64,000 bases of DNA, taken from Micromonospora sp. WMMD1102. GTDB lineage: Bacteria; Actinomycetota; Actinomycetes; Mycobacteriales; Micromonosporaceae. Of the stretch, positions 53,485 through 62,768 are shown one piece after another. Below the pieces are notes generated by a model, which saw only the letters and a list, made by a program, of their open reading frames with translations, had not been told where the DNA came from and did no database searches. The stretch covers positions 7,443,001 through 7,507,000 of the forward strand of contig NZ_JARUBN010000001.1 in assembly GCF_029626265.1 (NCBI RefSeq), written 5' to 3'. A program made the translations under genes and the position numbers. Every line of letters starts with the position of its first letter. Within the stretch, counting starts at the first letter, position 1.

Positions 53485-54024
53485 TCACAGCTGGGACCAG
53501 GGCGCCGGGAAGGTCACCTCGCCGGCCCGCACCGGATCGTCGGAGCCGTCCACCGAGGGCAGCACCAGTGCCTGCCACGGATCGCCAAGCCCCGACCACG
53601 GGCTCGTCAACCCGAACCGGGCCGCCGGGGCGAACCCGAAGCGGCGGTAGTAGGCGGGGTTGCCGAGCACCACGACCAGGCGCTCGCCGAGTTCGGCGGC
53701 GGCGTCCAGGGCGGCGCGGACGACGTCCTGTCCGTAGCCGCGACGCTGTCGCCCGGGACGCACCGCCACCGGGCCGAGCGCCAGCGCCGGTACCGCACCC
53801 GGCCAGACCTCGACCCGGCTGAGCAGGGCGTAGCCGACCAGTTCGCCGTCGACCTCGGCCACCATGGACAGCTCGGGCAACCAGGCGTCGCTGCCCCGCA
53901 GCGCCTCGACGAGGCGTACCTCCACGGGCAGCCGGTGGTCCGGGCTGGCGAACGCCTCGGCCACCAGTTGACGGATCGCCACGGCGTCGGCGGGGCCCTC
54001 TGCGCGGAGACGCACGGTCGTCAC
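53485..54024 (-). CDS. GNAT family N-acetyltransferase
   Basis: A 179-residue acetyltransferase of the YhbS-like group. The acetyl-CoA loop is LGPVAVRPGRQRRGYGQDVVRAAL, followed by the acceptor-side block VLGNPAYYRRFGFAPA. The substrate is unknown. ATG 54024. It is transcribed toward the ATPase gene, with an 88-bp gap. Confidence 0.86.
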   Translation of the reverse strand: MTTVRLRAEGPADAVAIRQLVAEAFASPDHRLPVEVRLVEALRGSDAWLPELSMVAEVDGELVGYALLSRVEVWPGAVPALALGPVAVRPGRQRRGYGQDVVRAALDAAAELGERLVVVLGNPAYYRRFGFAPAARFGLTSPWSGLGDPWQALVLPSVDGSDDPVRAGEVTFPAPWSQL

Positions 54025-54107
54025 AGCTCGCGACGGTACCGCGACAGCGTCGTCCAGTCTCCCACTTCGACGGGTGAAAGACGGTGGGAACGGGTAAGAC
54101 TTGACCC

Positions 54108-54653
54108 ATGAAACCCGTACGCACCGTGGCCCGCACCCTGTTGAGCACGATCTTCGTGGTCAACGGCGCCCGCGCCGTGGCCAATCCCGAACTGCACGTG
54201 GACCGGGCGAAGCGGGTGACGGGCAAGGTCACCCCGCTGTTGCAGGGCGTCCACGAGGGAATTCCGACCGATCCGACGAGTCTGGTCCGGGCCCACGGCG
54301 CCGCCCAGCTCCTCGGCGGACTGCTGCTGGCGACCGGGCACTTCACCCGGCCGGCCGCGGCGCTGCTGGCCGGCACGCTGGTGCCGACCACGCTGGCCGG
54401 GCACCCGTTCTGGGAGCACGAGGATCCGGCGGAACGGCGGTTGCACCAGATCCACTTCATGAAGAACCTCGGGCTGATGGGTGGCCTGCTGCTCGCGGCC
54501 GCCGACACGCAGGGCCGGCCCAGCCTCGGCTGGCGGACCAGTCACGCGGTGCACGGCGGCCGTCGACGGGTACGCCGGGCGGTCCGGTCCGCCCGTCGCG
54601 ACGCACGGATCGCCGTACGTTCCGCGGCGGCAGCCCGTAAGCTTCCGGGCTGA
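54108..54653 (+). CDS. DoxX family membrane protein
   Basis: A 181-residue DoxX-like protein with four membrane helices (RTLLSTIFVVNGARAVANP, RAHGAAQLLGGLLLATG, PAAALLAGTLVPTTLAG, HFMKNLGLMGGLLLAAAD). The C terminus is strongly basic (Arg/Ala-rich). DoxX proteins are linked to redox or thiol stress in some actinomycetes; the role here is unproven. ATG 54108. Divergent from the GNAT gene. Confidence 0.86.
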   Translation: MKPVRTVARTLLSTIFVVNGARAVANPELHVDRAKRVTGKVTPLLQGVHEGIPTDPTSLVRAHGAAQLLGGLLLATGHFTRPAAALLAGTLVPTTLAGHPFWEHEDPAERRLHQIHFMKNLGLMGGLLLAAADTQGRPSLGWRTSHAVHGGRRRVRRAVRSARRDARIAVRSAAAARKLPG

Positions 54654-54923
54654 GCAGCCGACCAGCAGCCGACCGGCCCACGGCTGACGGTGGGGTTCAC
54701 CGATCCGGCCACGGTCCATGCCGGACATATGCTAGTTTCACCTCACCGAGCGGCTGTGAATCACCTGAACCGCACTCCCTGCGTTAACGCGGTGGAAATG
54801 TCGCGAACCAGTGTGGGATCGGACACGGTCGCATAACGCAGGAGGCACTCGAGTGAGACGCCGTTCTAGGCTCCTTGGAGGACCTGGACGGAAGACCGAC
54901 ATCGGTACGGGGGTGGCCACGCC

Positions 54924-56378
54924 ATGCCGGCGACCGTCGAAAGACGGCTAGGCCGCCTCGCCTCAGCCCGCCGCTTTGCTCGTGGAATCGACCGTCGAGC
55001 AGTCGTACGGATCGGCATAGTCGCCGTCGTCTGCTACGCCGCCTGGCTCGCCATCGGCACCTTCGGACGGCCGTACAACTTCTTCGACATGAAGATCTAC
55101 CACGGTGCGGTGGTCTGGTGGGCGGGCGGACACGAGCTCTACGACTTCATCGCGCCCAGGACCACCCTCGGCTTCACCTACCCGCCCTTCGCCGGCCTGG
55201 TCATGCTGCCGATGGCGAGCATCCCGCTCGGCCTGGCCGGCTGGGTCAACATCGTGGCCAGCGTCGCGACCCTGGCGGTCGTACTCGCCGCGCTGCTCAA
55301 ACCGATCACCGACCGGCTCGGCTGGTCGCTCTGGTTCACCCTCGGTCTCGCCGTGCCGATGGCGGTCGCCATCGAGCCGGCCCGGGAGACGCTCGGCTAC
55401 GGTCAGGTCAACCTGCTGCTGTTCGGCCTCGTCCTGGCCGACCTGGTGGCGTTGCGCTGGCGGGCCCGGCGCGGCAGCCGGGTCGGCGCCGGTGACGGCC
55501 CGCTGCGCCGGCTCTTCTTCAGCGGCGTCTGGGCCGGGGTCGGGATCGGCCTGGCCAGCTCCATCAAGCTCACCCCCGCGCTCTTCATCGTCTACCTGCT
55601 GATCACCCGGCAGTGGCGGGCCGCGATGACCGCGGTGGGCACCGCGATCGCGGTTACCGTCGGCACCTTCGCGATCGCCGGCCGCGAGTCGACCACCTAC
55701 TTCATGTCGGTGCTCTGGCAGACCGAGCGGGTGGGCGCCGCCGACATGACGCCGAACCAGTCGCTGGCCGGGGTGCTCGCCCGGCTGTACGACTCGATCG
55801 AGACCCCCACCCTGCTCTGGCTCGCGTTCGCGATGCTGCTGCTGGCGCTCGGGCTCTCCCGCGCCTCGCACTCGCACGCCGACGGCGACGAGCTGACCGC
55901 CTTCACCCTGGTCGGGCTCACCACCAACGTGATCAGCCCGATCTCCTGGTCGCACCACCTGGTCTGGGTCATCCCGGCGATCCTGGTCCTGGCCGACGCG
56001 GCGAGCCGACGCCGGACGGCCAGCCGGGGGCCACGGCACCCGCTGTCGAGTCCCGGCGCGGGCCCGGCCGCGATGACCGGGCTGCGTGCCCCGATCTGGT
56101 TCCCGACCCTGACCGGCCTGCGGCACGGCGGGGCGGCGATCGGGCTCTACCTGCTCTTCCTGATCTCGCCAATCTGGCCGTACGAGCACCAGCTGCCGGA
56201 GGTGTCGCACTACCAGGACGGCTTCTTCGGTGCCCTGATGGAGAACTCGCTGGCCCTGGCGATCATCCTGCTGGTCGCCGCGCTGCCGTGGCGGCCCGGT
56301 GCCGAGCCGGCGTTCTACGCCGAACACGCCCGGTTCGACCGCTCCCGGTCCGACCGCCGGCTCGCCAACCAGCGCTAG
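54924..56378 (+). CDS. GT87 family membrane mannosyltransferase-like protein
   Basis: A 484-residue polytopic membrane glycosyltransferase of the GT87 family (DUF2029), the group of PimE-like polyprenyl-phosphate mannose-dependent enzymes. Visible blocks include YNFFDMKIYHGAVVWWAGGHELYDF with the catalytic Asp (seen as FFDMKIYHGAV), FTYPPFAGLVM, ETLGYGQVNLLLF and ISWSHHLVWVIP. About ten membrane helices are predicted. It probably adds mannose to an envelope lipid. ATG 54924. Confidence 0.88.
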   Translation: MPATVERRLGRLASARRFARGIDRRAVVRIGIVAVVCYAAWLAIGTFGRPYNFFDMKIYHGAVVWWAGGHELYDFIAPRTTLGFTYPPFAGLVMLPMASIPLGLAGWVNIVASVATLAVVLAALLKPITDRLGWSLWFTLGLAVPMAVAIEPARETLGYGQVNLLLFGLVLADLVALRWRARRGSRVGAGDGPLRRLFFSGVWAGVGIGLASSIKLTPALFIVYLLITRQWRAAMTAVGTAIAVTVGTFAIAGRESTTYFMSVLWQTERVGAADMTPNQSLAGVLARLYDSIETPTLLWLAFAMLLLALGLSRASHSHADGDELTAFTLVGLTTNVISPISWSHHLVWVIPAILVLADAASRRRTASRGPRHPLSSPGAGPAAMTGLRAPIWFPTLTGLRHGGAAIGLYLLFLISPIWPYEHQLPEVSHYQDGFFGALMENSLALAIILLVAALPWRPGAEPAFYAEHARFDRSRSDRRLANQR

Positions 56379-56396
56379 CCGACCCGGCCGCACCGG

Positions 56397-56870
56397 TCAG
56401 GGGCAGTTCACCCACTCCTCGGTGCCGTCGGCGAAGAGCTGCCGCTTCCATACCGGCAACCGGGCCTTGACCTCGTCGACCAGCCGGGCGCAGGCCGCGA
56501 AGGCCGCCGCCCGGTGCGCCGTGCTCACCGCCGCGACCAGGGCCACGTCGCCGATCTCCAGCGGCCCGATCCGGTGCGAGACCGCCACCGCGTGCACGTC
56601 CGGATCGGCCGCGATCTCGGCGGCCACCTCCCGGAGCACGTCGGCGGCGCTCGGGTGGCCCTCGTACTCCAGCCGGAGCACCGACCGGCCGTGGTCGTGG
56701 TCGCGTACCACGCCCTGGAACGAGACCACCGCCCCGGCGGCGTCGGCGGCGACCAGGGACTCGTGGACGGCCACGTCCAGCGGGTCGGTGCCGACAGCGG
56801 TGTGCACCCGGGCGCCGGACGGCACGGGCACGGCTCCGGGGTCGACGGCGTGCTCGCTACGTACGCTCAT
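56397..56870 (-). CDS. moaE: Molybdopterin synthase catalytic subunit
   Basis: A 157-residue MoaE. Key segments are AVVSFQGVVRDHDHGRSVLRLEYEGHP, HRIGPLEIGDVALVAAVS and the Lys-containing LVDEVKARLPVWKRQLFADG (blocks quoted in part). With MoaD it inserts two sulfurs into cyclic pyranopterin to form molybdopterin. ATG 56870 follows AGGAGTGTGAG. It begins 1 bp after moeA, so the four genes moaC-mog-moeA-moaE form one minus-strand operon. Confidence 0.94.
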   Translation of the reverse strand: MSVRSEHAVDPGAVPVPSGARVHTAVGTDPLDVAVHESLVAADAAGAVVSFQGVVRDHDHGRSVLRLEYEGHPSAADVLREVAAEIAADPDVHAVAVSHRIGPLEIGDVALVAAVSTAHRAAAFAACARLVDEVKARLPVWKRQLFADGTEEWVNCP

Positions 56871-56871
56871 C

Positions 56872-58140
56872 TCACACTCCTCGCTGGGGACGCTCGCCGG
56901 GCAGCAGTGGCAACGGTACGACCGGCACCCGGTCACCCGGCTCACCCTTGCCGCCGGGGGCGATGACGGCGAACCCGGCCGCCCCGGCCAGGCCGCGCAG
57001 CATCGCCGAGCCGACGTGCCGGACCGGAGTGGCGAGGTCGCCGGCCGGGTCGACCCGGACCAGCGCCAGGTGGGTGTGGTCGCCACGTCCGGGCACCGGC
57101 TCGGCCAGCGTCACCCGGGGCAGCTCCGGCAGCACCCGGCCGCGCAGCCCGGCCAGCAGCGGCGCGACCAGGGAGACGATCGCGACGATCGCCGACTGTG
57201 GGTTGCCGGGCAGCCCGGCGACGAACCGGACCCGGCCGTCCGGCCCGGTCACCCGGGCGACGAGCATCGGGAAACCCGGGCGTACGGCCACGGTGTTTAC
57301 CACGTACTCCGCGCCGAGTTCGCGCAGTGCCGGATGCAGGTGGTCGACCGGGCCGTGCATGGTGCCGCCGGTGGTGCAGACCAGGTCGGCGGTGCGCAAC
57401 CCCTGGCGGAGCGCCTCGACGTGCGCCTCCAGGGTGTCGGCCACCGGCCCGACGACGTCGTCCGGGCCGATGGTGCAGCCGTACCGGCGCAGCCAGCCGG
57501 GGACGGCCGGGCCGAGCGAGTCGCGTACCCGGCCGGCGCCGGGACGACCGGCGGTGAGCAGCTCGTCACCGAAGATGATCAGGGCGGCCCGGGGCGCCCG
57601 GCGGACCCGGAGCGTGTCGTAGCCGCACGAGGCGGCCAGCCCGACCACGCCGGGGTCGACCGGGGTACCGGCCGGCAGCAGCTCCTCCCCGGCGTGCGCC
57701 TCCTCGCCCGGAGCCCGCCACTCCGGCGTCGAGCGGAGCGTGCCGGTGACCAGCCCGTCGGCCGTCCGCGTCGACTCCTCGACCCGGAGCACTCCGGTCG
57801 CACCGTCCGGCAGCATCGCGCCGGTGGCGATCTCGACGGCGGTGCCGTCCTCGACCAGCGGTGCCGGGGTGCTGCCGGCGAGGACCCGTCCGACGACCCG
57901 CCACAGCCCGCTGCCACGCACCGCCCAGCCGTCCACGCTCGACGTGGGAAACGCCGGCAGGTCGGTGAGGGTGGTCAGCGGCTCGGCGAGGGTCTGGCCG
58001 TCGGCCTCGGCGACCGGCAACTCGACCGGCTCCGGTGCGGCGGCGACGCCGGCCTCGTACACCCGGGACCGGGCCTGCGCCCAGCCCAGCGTCGGCGGCA
58101 CGGTCGACGGGTCGCTCGCGACGGCGGTCTCGGCAGTCAT
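56872..58140 (-). CDS. moeA: Molybdopterin molybdotransferase
   Basis: A 422-residue MoeA, which inserts molybdate into adenylylated molybdopterin. Domain blocks are FPTSSVDGWAVRG, ATGAMLPDGATGVLRVEE, the MPT-binding IIFGDELLTAGRPGAGRVRDSLG, TTGGTMHGPVDHLH and GLPGNPQSAIV. ATG 58140. Its 3' end is 1 bp from moaE, and mog lies 95 bp upstream. Confidence 0.95.
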   Translation of the reverse strand: MTAETAVASDPSTVPPTLGWAQARSRVYEAGVAAAPEPVELPVAEADGQTLAEPLTTLTDLPAFPTSSVDGWAVRGSGLWRVVGRVLAGSTPAPLVEDGTAVEIATGAMLPDGATGVLRVEESTRTADGLVTGTLRSTPEWRAPGEEAHAGEELLPAGTPVDPGVVGLAASCGYDTLRVRRAPRAALIIFGDELLTAGRPGAGRVRDSLGPAVPGWLRRYGCTIGPDDVVGPVADTLEAHVEALRQGLRTADLVCTTGGTMHGPVDHLHPALRELGAEYVVNTVAVRPGFPMLVARVTGPDGRVRFVAGLPGNPQSAIVAIVSLVAPLLAGLRGRVLPELPRVTLAEPVPGRGDHTHLALVRVDPAGDLATPVRHVGSAMLRGLAGAAGFAVIAPGGKGEPGDRVPVVPLPLLPGERPQRGV

Positions 58141-58235
58141 GACGCCCCGTCCGTCGCGCGTCCCGGGGCCTGCTGCCCGCTCCTCACGTTCACCGTCCGA
58201 GCCTATCCTCGCGGTACGACCACCCGCCGACGAGT

Positions 58236-58718
58236 TCAGTCGGTACGCGGATGGTCGCCGCCCCGGAGCTGGTCGACCGCGTGCCCGAGGATCGGCCCGA
58301 GTACGGCGAGCCCGTCCCTGGCGCCGCCGGTCGAACCCGGCAGGTTCACCACGAGCGTCCGGCCGAGCACGCCGGCCAGGCCACGGGAGAGCGCGGCCGT
58401 CGGCACCTTGTCCCGGCTGTGTGCCCGGATCGCCTCGGCGATGCCCGGGATCTCGTAGTCGAGCAGTTCCCGGGTCACGTCGGGGGTCCGGTCGGTCGGG
58501 TTGACGCCGGTGCCGCCACTTGTCAGCACCACGTCGACGCCCTCGGCCGCCGCACGGCGCAACTCGACGCCGACCGGATCACCGTCGCGCACCACCACCG
58601 GCTGGTCGACCTGGCAGCCGAGCTTCGTCAGGCCCTCGACCAGCAGCGGGCCACTGGTATCGGCGTAGACGCCGGTGGCGGCGCGGTTGGAGGCGACGAC
58701 CACCCTCGCCCGGATCAC
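58236..58718 (-). CDS. mog: Molybdopterin adenylyltransferase (MogA/MoaB)
   Basis: A 160-residue protein that adenylates molybdopterin before metal insertion. Diagnostic segments are VVASNRAATGVYADTSGPLLVEGL, LTSGGTGVNPTDRTPDVTREL (seen as TSGGTG) and VVNLPGSTGGARDGL. ATG 58718 overlaps the moaC stop by 4 nt (ATGA). Both MogA-like and MoaB names fit; function is the same. Confidence 0.93.
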   Translation of the reverse strand: MIRARVVVASNRAATGVYADTSGPLLVEGLTKLGCQVDQPVVVRDGDPVGVELRRAAAEGVDVVLTSGGTGVNPTDRTPDVTRELLDYEIPGIAEAIRAHSRDKVPTAALSRGLAGVLGRTLVVNLPGSTGGARDGLAVLGPILGHAVDQLRGGDHPRTD

Positions 58719-59278
58719 GGCCGGTCCGCCGGTCGATTCCAGTCGCCGGTCTTGCCGCCTTCCTTGCGCAGCACGCGTACCCCCTCGATGCTGGCGGCCG
58801 GGTCGACGGCCTTGACCATGTCGATCAGCGCCAGCCCGGCGGTGGCCACGGCGGTCAGCGCCTCCATCTCGACGCCGGTCCGGTCGGCGGTCCGGACCGT
58901 CGCGGTGATCTCGACCGTGTCGTCGCCGGGCTCCAGGTCGACGGTGACCCCGTGCAACGCGATCGGATGGCAGAGCGGGATCAGGTCCGGGGTGCGTTTC
59001 GCACCCATGATCCCGGCGAGCCGACCGACGGCCAGCGCGTCACCCTTCGGCAGCCCGTCCCGGCGCAGCAACTCGACAACCTCGGTCGTGGTCCGCAGCC
59101 GGCCGGCCGCGACAGCCCGGCGCACCGAGACCGGCTTGGCGGAGACGTCGACCATCCGGGCCGCCCCGGCGGCGTCGACGTGGGTGAGGTGTGCGGGGTC
59201 GGTCTGCTCCGGCTGCGCGCGCTCGCCGTGCTCGAGCTGCGCGGGGTCGGTCTGCTCGAGCTGCGCGGGGTCGGTCAC
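58715..59278 (-). CDS. moaC: Cyclic pyranopterin monophosphate synthase, with repeat-containing N terminus
   Basis: A 187-residue MoaC that converts the MoaA product to cPMP. The core has MVDVSAKPVSVRRAVAAG, AGIMGAKRTPDLIPLCHPIAL, TGVEMEALTAVATAGLALIDMVKA and EGVRVLRKEGGKTG. It is preceded by ~25 extra residues made of an 8-residue repeat (TDPAQLEQ-like, encoded by a 24-bp repeat). GTG 59278 includes them; the core itself would start near residue 32. First gene of the moaC-mog-moeA-moaE operon. Confidence 0.93.
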   Translation of the reverse strand: MTDPAQLEQTDPAQLEHGERAQPEQTDPAHLTHVDAAGAARMVDVSAKPVSVRRAVAAGRLRTTTEVVELLRRDGLPKGDALAVGRLAGIMGAKRTPDLIPLCHPIALHGVTVDLEPGDDTVEITATVRTADRTGVEMEALTAVATAGLALIDMVKAVDPAASIEGVRVLRKEGGKTGDWNRPADRP

Positions 59279-59418
59279 GTCCGCGAGCCTACCGGCCGGG
59301 CCGTCGTCGCTTGCCCGCGTCCGCGGACGGGCCGTGCGACCGTCCTGTCCGGATTCGCCACGGCACCGGGTCAGCTCTCTTCGGAGCGGACCACCTCTTC
59401 CTCTCCTTGGCCGACGGG

Positions 59419-59865
59419 CTACCTCTGCCGCCGCTGACGCCACCAGCTCGTCGATGCCAGCACGCCGATCACCACCACGATGCTGCTCGACGTGAAGGGG
59501 AACGGAACCGCAAGGCTCCGTAGGGCCAGTCCGCCGCCGACCACGGCGGCGCAGGACAGGATCGCGACGGTCGCGAACAACACCCAGGGACGCCACCCGC
59601 TGCTCGTCGACGGCGACCGGGGAGGGACGTTCCGGTCGCTGCGCATCGCACCCACCAGCAGCGCTGACGCAACCGCGAGCAGAAGCAGCGCGTACCAGCG
59701 TTGAGCTGCGGCCGGTACATCCCACCTCGCCCACACCAGCACGAAGAACAGGCTCCAGACCGCCAGCCACCGACGCGACGGCCGGACAGGCGGGTCGCCC
59801 GGTCCTGACGGTCGGCCAGCCTCGGCAGGCTCTCGCGCCGCCCGGGACGGGACTGGATCGGTCAT
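59419..59865 (-). CDS. Small membrane protein of unknown function
   Basis: A 148-residue protein with three or four membrane helices: LAVWSLFFVLVWARW, WYALLLLAVASALLVGAM, PWVLFATVAILSCAAVVGGGLAL and SSIVVVIGVLAS. The N terminus is hydrophilic and Pro/Ala-rich. GGAGCAGCTG lies just before ATG 59865; a longer version from 59901 is possible. No family recognised. Confidence 0.6.
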   Translation of the reverse strand: MTDPVPSRAAREPAEAGRPSGPGDPPVRPSRRWLAVWSLFFVLVWARWDVPAAAQRWYALLLLAVASALLVGAMRSDRNVPPRSPSTSSGWRPWVLFATVAILSCAAVVGGGLALRSLAVPFPFTSSSIVVVIGVLASTSWWRQRRQR

Positions 59866-60251
59866 CAGCTGCTCCGCGAGGTGACGGCCCTGGTCACGCA
59901 ATCCGAGGGTACGTCAGTTCGAGCGGCAGGGTCCGGTTCGTCTTCTGACATCTGTCGGGCGGTTCGGGCGAGGGAGCGATCCCCATTCTGAACTCTGTCG
60001 CGAGGTGCCACACGACAGCCGTACCCGCTCCCTCACCCTCACCCGCCGCGGTGATCGGGGGGCGATCACCGTCAGCCGGTCCCCGCGCCGTTTGTCCGTC
60101 TTCCGGACAACCCCCGTGGCCGACGCGGAAGAAACTATCCGTGCCGACGATACGTCCTCGATACGTCCTCGATACGCCGTGTCTGGACTCGGCGAAAGCC
60201 CACCGACCTTCGGCGAGTACGCGCCGCTGGCACTACCGGAACTCGACACGC
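59866..60251. other. Gene-poor intergenic region with short tandem repeat
   Basis: I see no convincing gene here. It holds a short 11-bp tandem repeat (CGATACGTCCT, 2.6 copies, 60148-60176) and the presumed 5' region of the small membrane gene and 3' region of the AfsR-like gene. Possible frames have atypical composition. Confidence 0.55.
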
Positions 60252-62768
60252 CTAATCCTCGACCAGCTGCGCCAGCTGGCACTCAACCTCGAAGCGCTCC
60301 GGCACGCCCATACTTCTGAATATCATCAACGCCCGCTCGCAATGGCGGCGCGCCTCGGCCGGATCGCACGATCCAAGATGGTCAGCTATGGCGGCCAAGG
60401 CTCGCCCCTGCTCGTAGGCGTAGCTCGCTCGTGTCGCCAGCGCCAGCGCGTCGCGATGGTATTGCAGTGCCTCTGCCTGCCTACCCAGCTCCGCGAGCGT
60501 CAGCCCGATACCGTTGAGCGCCGCAGCCTGGGCGAGCAGCTCACCTCGACGCGCGGCGGCGGCGAATGCGAGTTCGTGGTGCCGCCGAGCCTCCTGCAGC
60601 TGGCCCAGCTTCCGGTGGGCCGTGCCGAGGTTGTCGAGCGCAAACGGGAGCCCGAACGAATCACCCGCTCTGTCCTTGAGACGGAGAGCCGCTCGCAGGT
60701 ACCGGATTGCGACATCATGCTGACCGAGGCGCAGCCTGACTGCTCCGATGTTGGTGAGTGCCACCGCGACGTTGAACTGGTCTCGGGCGATCCGGCTGGC
60801 ACACAGGTGCAGCCTGTGCACCTCAAGGGCCTCGGCGTACCGCCCCAGGAGCATCAACGGCAAGCCGTAGCTCGGTAGGGCGGACAGGACGTCGATCGCC
60901 CATCGTCTGCGCTCGTTGAATGACTGCCGGTGGATTGCCACCGATTCATTCAGCCTACCTAGTTGGCAGTACACAATCGCCAAGCTCGTTCTACTTACGC
61001 AAACACCCCGACGGTCGTCGACGGACTTCCGTACCTGGATCGCCCGTTCCAGGTCACGTAGTGCCCGCTGCGGTTGGCCGCTCTGCAGCCACGCATATGC
61101 CCGATAATTGTGGATCGTGGCGATCGCCGCAGAATTGCCCAGTCGGATGGCCGCCTCCAGTGCGTGGCGGTGGGTCTCCAGGATTTCGTCGTTGTATCCC
61201 TGGATGAAATAGAATCTCCAAATCACCCGAGCCAAGCGCCACACCTCGTTCAGATGTCCGTCCTCGGCCGCGACGCGGACAAGGCGTCGCAGGGTGTCCC
61301 GCTCCTCTTCAAGCCATTCAGGGCCGACGGAACCGTCGGAGATGACCAGATCTGGACGCAGCGGCCGATCCAGTCCTAACTGGTCCGTCAACTCGACGGG
61401 TTCGATTGCACGGGTGGCGACAAGAGCAAGATGAAGATAATAGTCGAGTATTCGGCGGGTTACCGATCGCCGTTCGGCGGATTCGAGCGCGGATGTGACC
61501 AACTGTTCGGCGTACCCACGCAACAGGTCGTGCAGCCGGAACCGGCCTGCGCGGAGTTCCTCGACAAGATGACGGTCGACGAGTTCGTCGAGGACAAGTT
61601 CGGACTGCTCCAGTGACATGTCAGCCAACGCGGCGACCAGACCCAACCCGAAGTGTTCGCCGGGATGTAGTCCGAGGAGCCGGAACACTCGCTGTGTCCG
61701 CTCCGCAAGAGGTTCGTAAGACAGCGCGAAGACGGCGGCGACGGTTCGGTCCTCCGCAGAGAGTTCTCCGAGTACGTGACCACTGTGCTCGAGACGCTGG
61801 GCCAGGTCTGCCACCCGCCAGCCGGGCCGGTGCGCAAGCCGGGCCCCTGCCAGCCGGATCGCCAGCGGAAGGTGGCCGCATCGACGTACCACCGTTGTAG
61901 CGGCCTTGAGTTCGGCACGAATCCGACCCGGCCCGGCAACCGTCGCCAGCAGTTCGATGGCATCGTCCTCGCGCAGGACTCCCAACGATTCGGGTGGGAT
62001 GCCGTCACTGGCCAGCAGCCTGCGACGGCTCGTCACCAGTACCAGCGCACCGGGCGCGGACGGCAGCAACGGTTCGATCTGGTCCCTGCTGCCGGCGTTG
62101 TCCAGGACCACGACAGTCCGTCGGCCGCCGAGTTCCGCCCGCCACAAGGCGACTCGATGGTCGAACTCGGGTGGGATCCGGCTCGCCGGTACGCCGAGTT
62201 GCCGTAGCAGTGTCACCACCGCATCGGCCGGATCGACCGGCCTGGCCGCGCTGTGCCCGTGCAGATCGATGAAGAGCTGCGCATCCGGGTACCGGTCACT
62301 GAGTGCGGCGGCTACGTGTACTGCGAGGGCAGTCTTCCCGATGCCCGCCATCCCATCGATAACCTGGATCACGGGTGCCGCTGGGTCCGCTCGTCGCACC
62401 GCCTCAACCATCCGCTGGACGGTCTCGGTCCGGCCGATGAGAGCAAGAACGGGCCGAGGCAACCAGCGAGTCGGTAGTACCTGCTCAGCACCGCGCCGAG
62501 GCGCCGGAGAAAGGCCAGGTTTGGCTGGCCCGGCCAGGACAGGCAGGGTTTCCTGCCGCAGGCCGGCTGTCGGAAGATCCCGATTCGCGACCGCCGAGGC
62601 GGGGGCCGTGTCCGGCCACAGCTCGTCGACCAGCTCCTCCAGGGTCACCAGCCGCCCCGGACGCGTCGCCAACATCGCCAACACCGCATGCTGCTTCGGC
62701 GGGCCGAGGGGCAGCGACTCTCCGTCGACGTGGACCTGTAACGGCCCGAGAAGCCGAACCTCGATCAT
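60252..62768 (-). CDS. AfsR/SARP-like regulator with truncated DNA-binding domain, NB-ARC and TPR
   Basis: An 838-residue protein. The start (MIEVRLLGPLQVHVDGESL, PPKQHAVLAMLATRPGRLV, LVDELWPDTAPASAVAN) matches the OmpR-type winged helix of AfsR/SARP proteins, but it stops after ~60 residues. The recognition helix and wing and the whole BTAD domain are missing. The sequence jumps to an NB-ARC ATPase (VIDGMAGIGKTALAVHVA ~141, VVVLDNAGS, LVLVTSRRR) and a C-terminal TPR array (from ~residue 510 to the end). ATG 62768. It probably senses a signal but may not bind DNA. Possible internal deletion. Confidence 0.8.
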   Translation of the reverse strand: MIEVRLLGPLQVHVDGESLPLGPPKQHAVLAMLATRPGRLVTLEELVDELWPDTAPASAVANRDLPTAGLRQETLPVLAGPAKPGLSPAPRRGAEQVLPTRWLPRPVLALIGRTETVQRMVEAVRRADPAAPVIQVIDGMAGIGKTALAVHVAAALSDRYPDAQLFIDLHGHSAARPVDPADAVVTLLRQLGVPASRIPPEFDHRVALWRAELGGRRTVVVLDNAGSRDQIEPLLPSAPGALVLVTSRRRLLASDGIPPESLGVLREDDAIELLATVAGPGRIRAELKAATTVVRRCGHLPLAIRLAGARLAHRPGWRVADLAQRLEHSGHVLGELSAEDRTVAAVFALSYEPLAERTQRVFRLLGLHPGEHFGLGLVAALADMSLEQSELVLDELVDRHLVEELRAGRFRLHDLLRGYAEQLVTSALESAERRSVTRRILDYYLHLALVATRAIEPVELTDQLGLDRPLRPDLVISDGSVGPEWLEEERDTLRRLVRVAAEDGHLNEVWRLARVIWRFYFIQGYNDEILETHRHALEAAIRLGNSAAIATIHNYRAYAWLQSGQPQRALRDLERAIQVRKSVDDRRGVCVSRTSLAIVYCQLGRLNESVAIHRQSFNERRRWAIDVLSALPSYGLPLMLLGRYAEALEVHRLHLCASRIARDQFNVAVALTNIGAVRLRLGQHDVAIRYLRAALRLKDRAGDSFGLPFALDNLGTAHRKLGQLQEARRHHELAFAAAARRGELLAQAAALNGIGLTLAELGRQAEALQYHRDALALATRASYAYEQGRALAAIADHLGSCDPAEARRHCERALMIFRSMGVPERFEVECQLAQLVED

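Noticed and set aside
54853..54950. Possible 33-codon leader peptide before the GT87 gene, starting GTG with an AGGAGG site
   Set aside because: The start and site are good, but it overlaps the GT87 start and there is no sequence similarity to support it. Not enough evidence to annotate.
59914..60282. A 122-codon minus-strand frame after the AfsR-like gene
   Set aside because: It overlaps the end of the AfsR-like gene and is Ser/Arg-rich without motifs. It is likely a chance frame.
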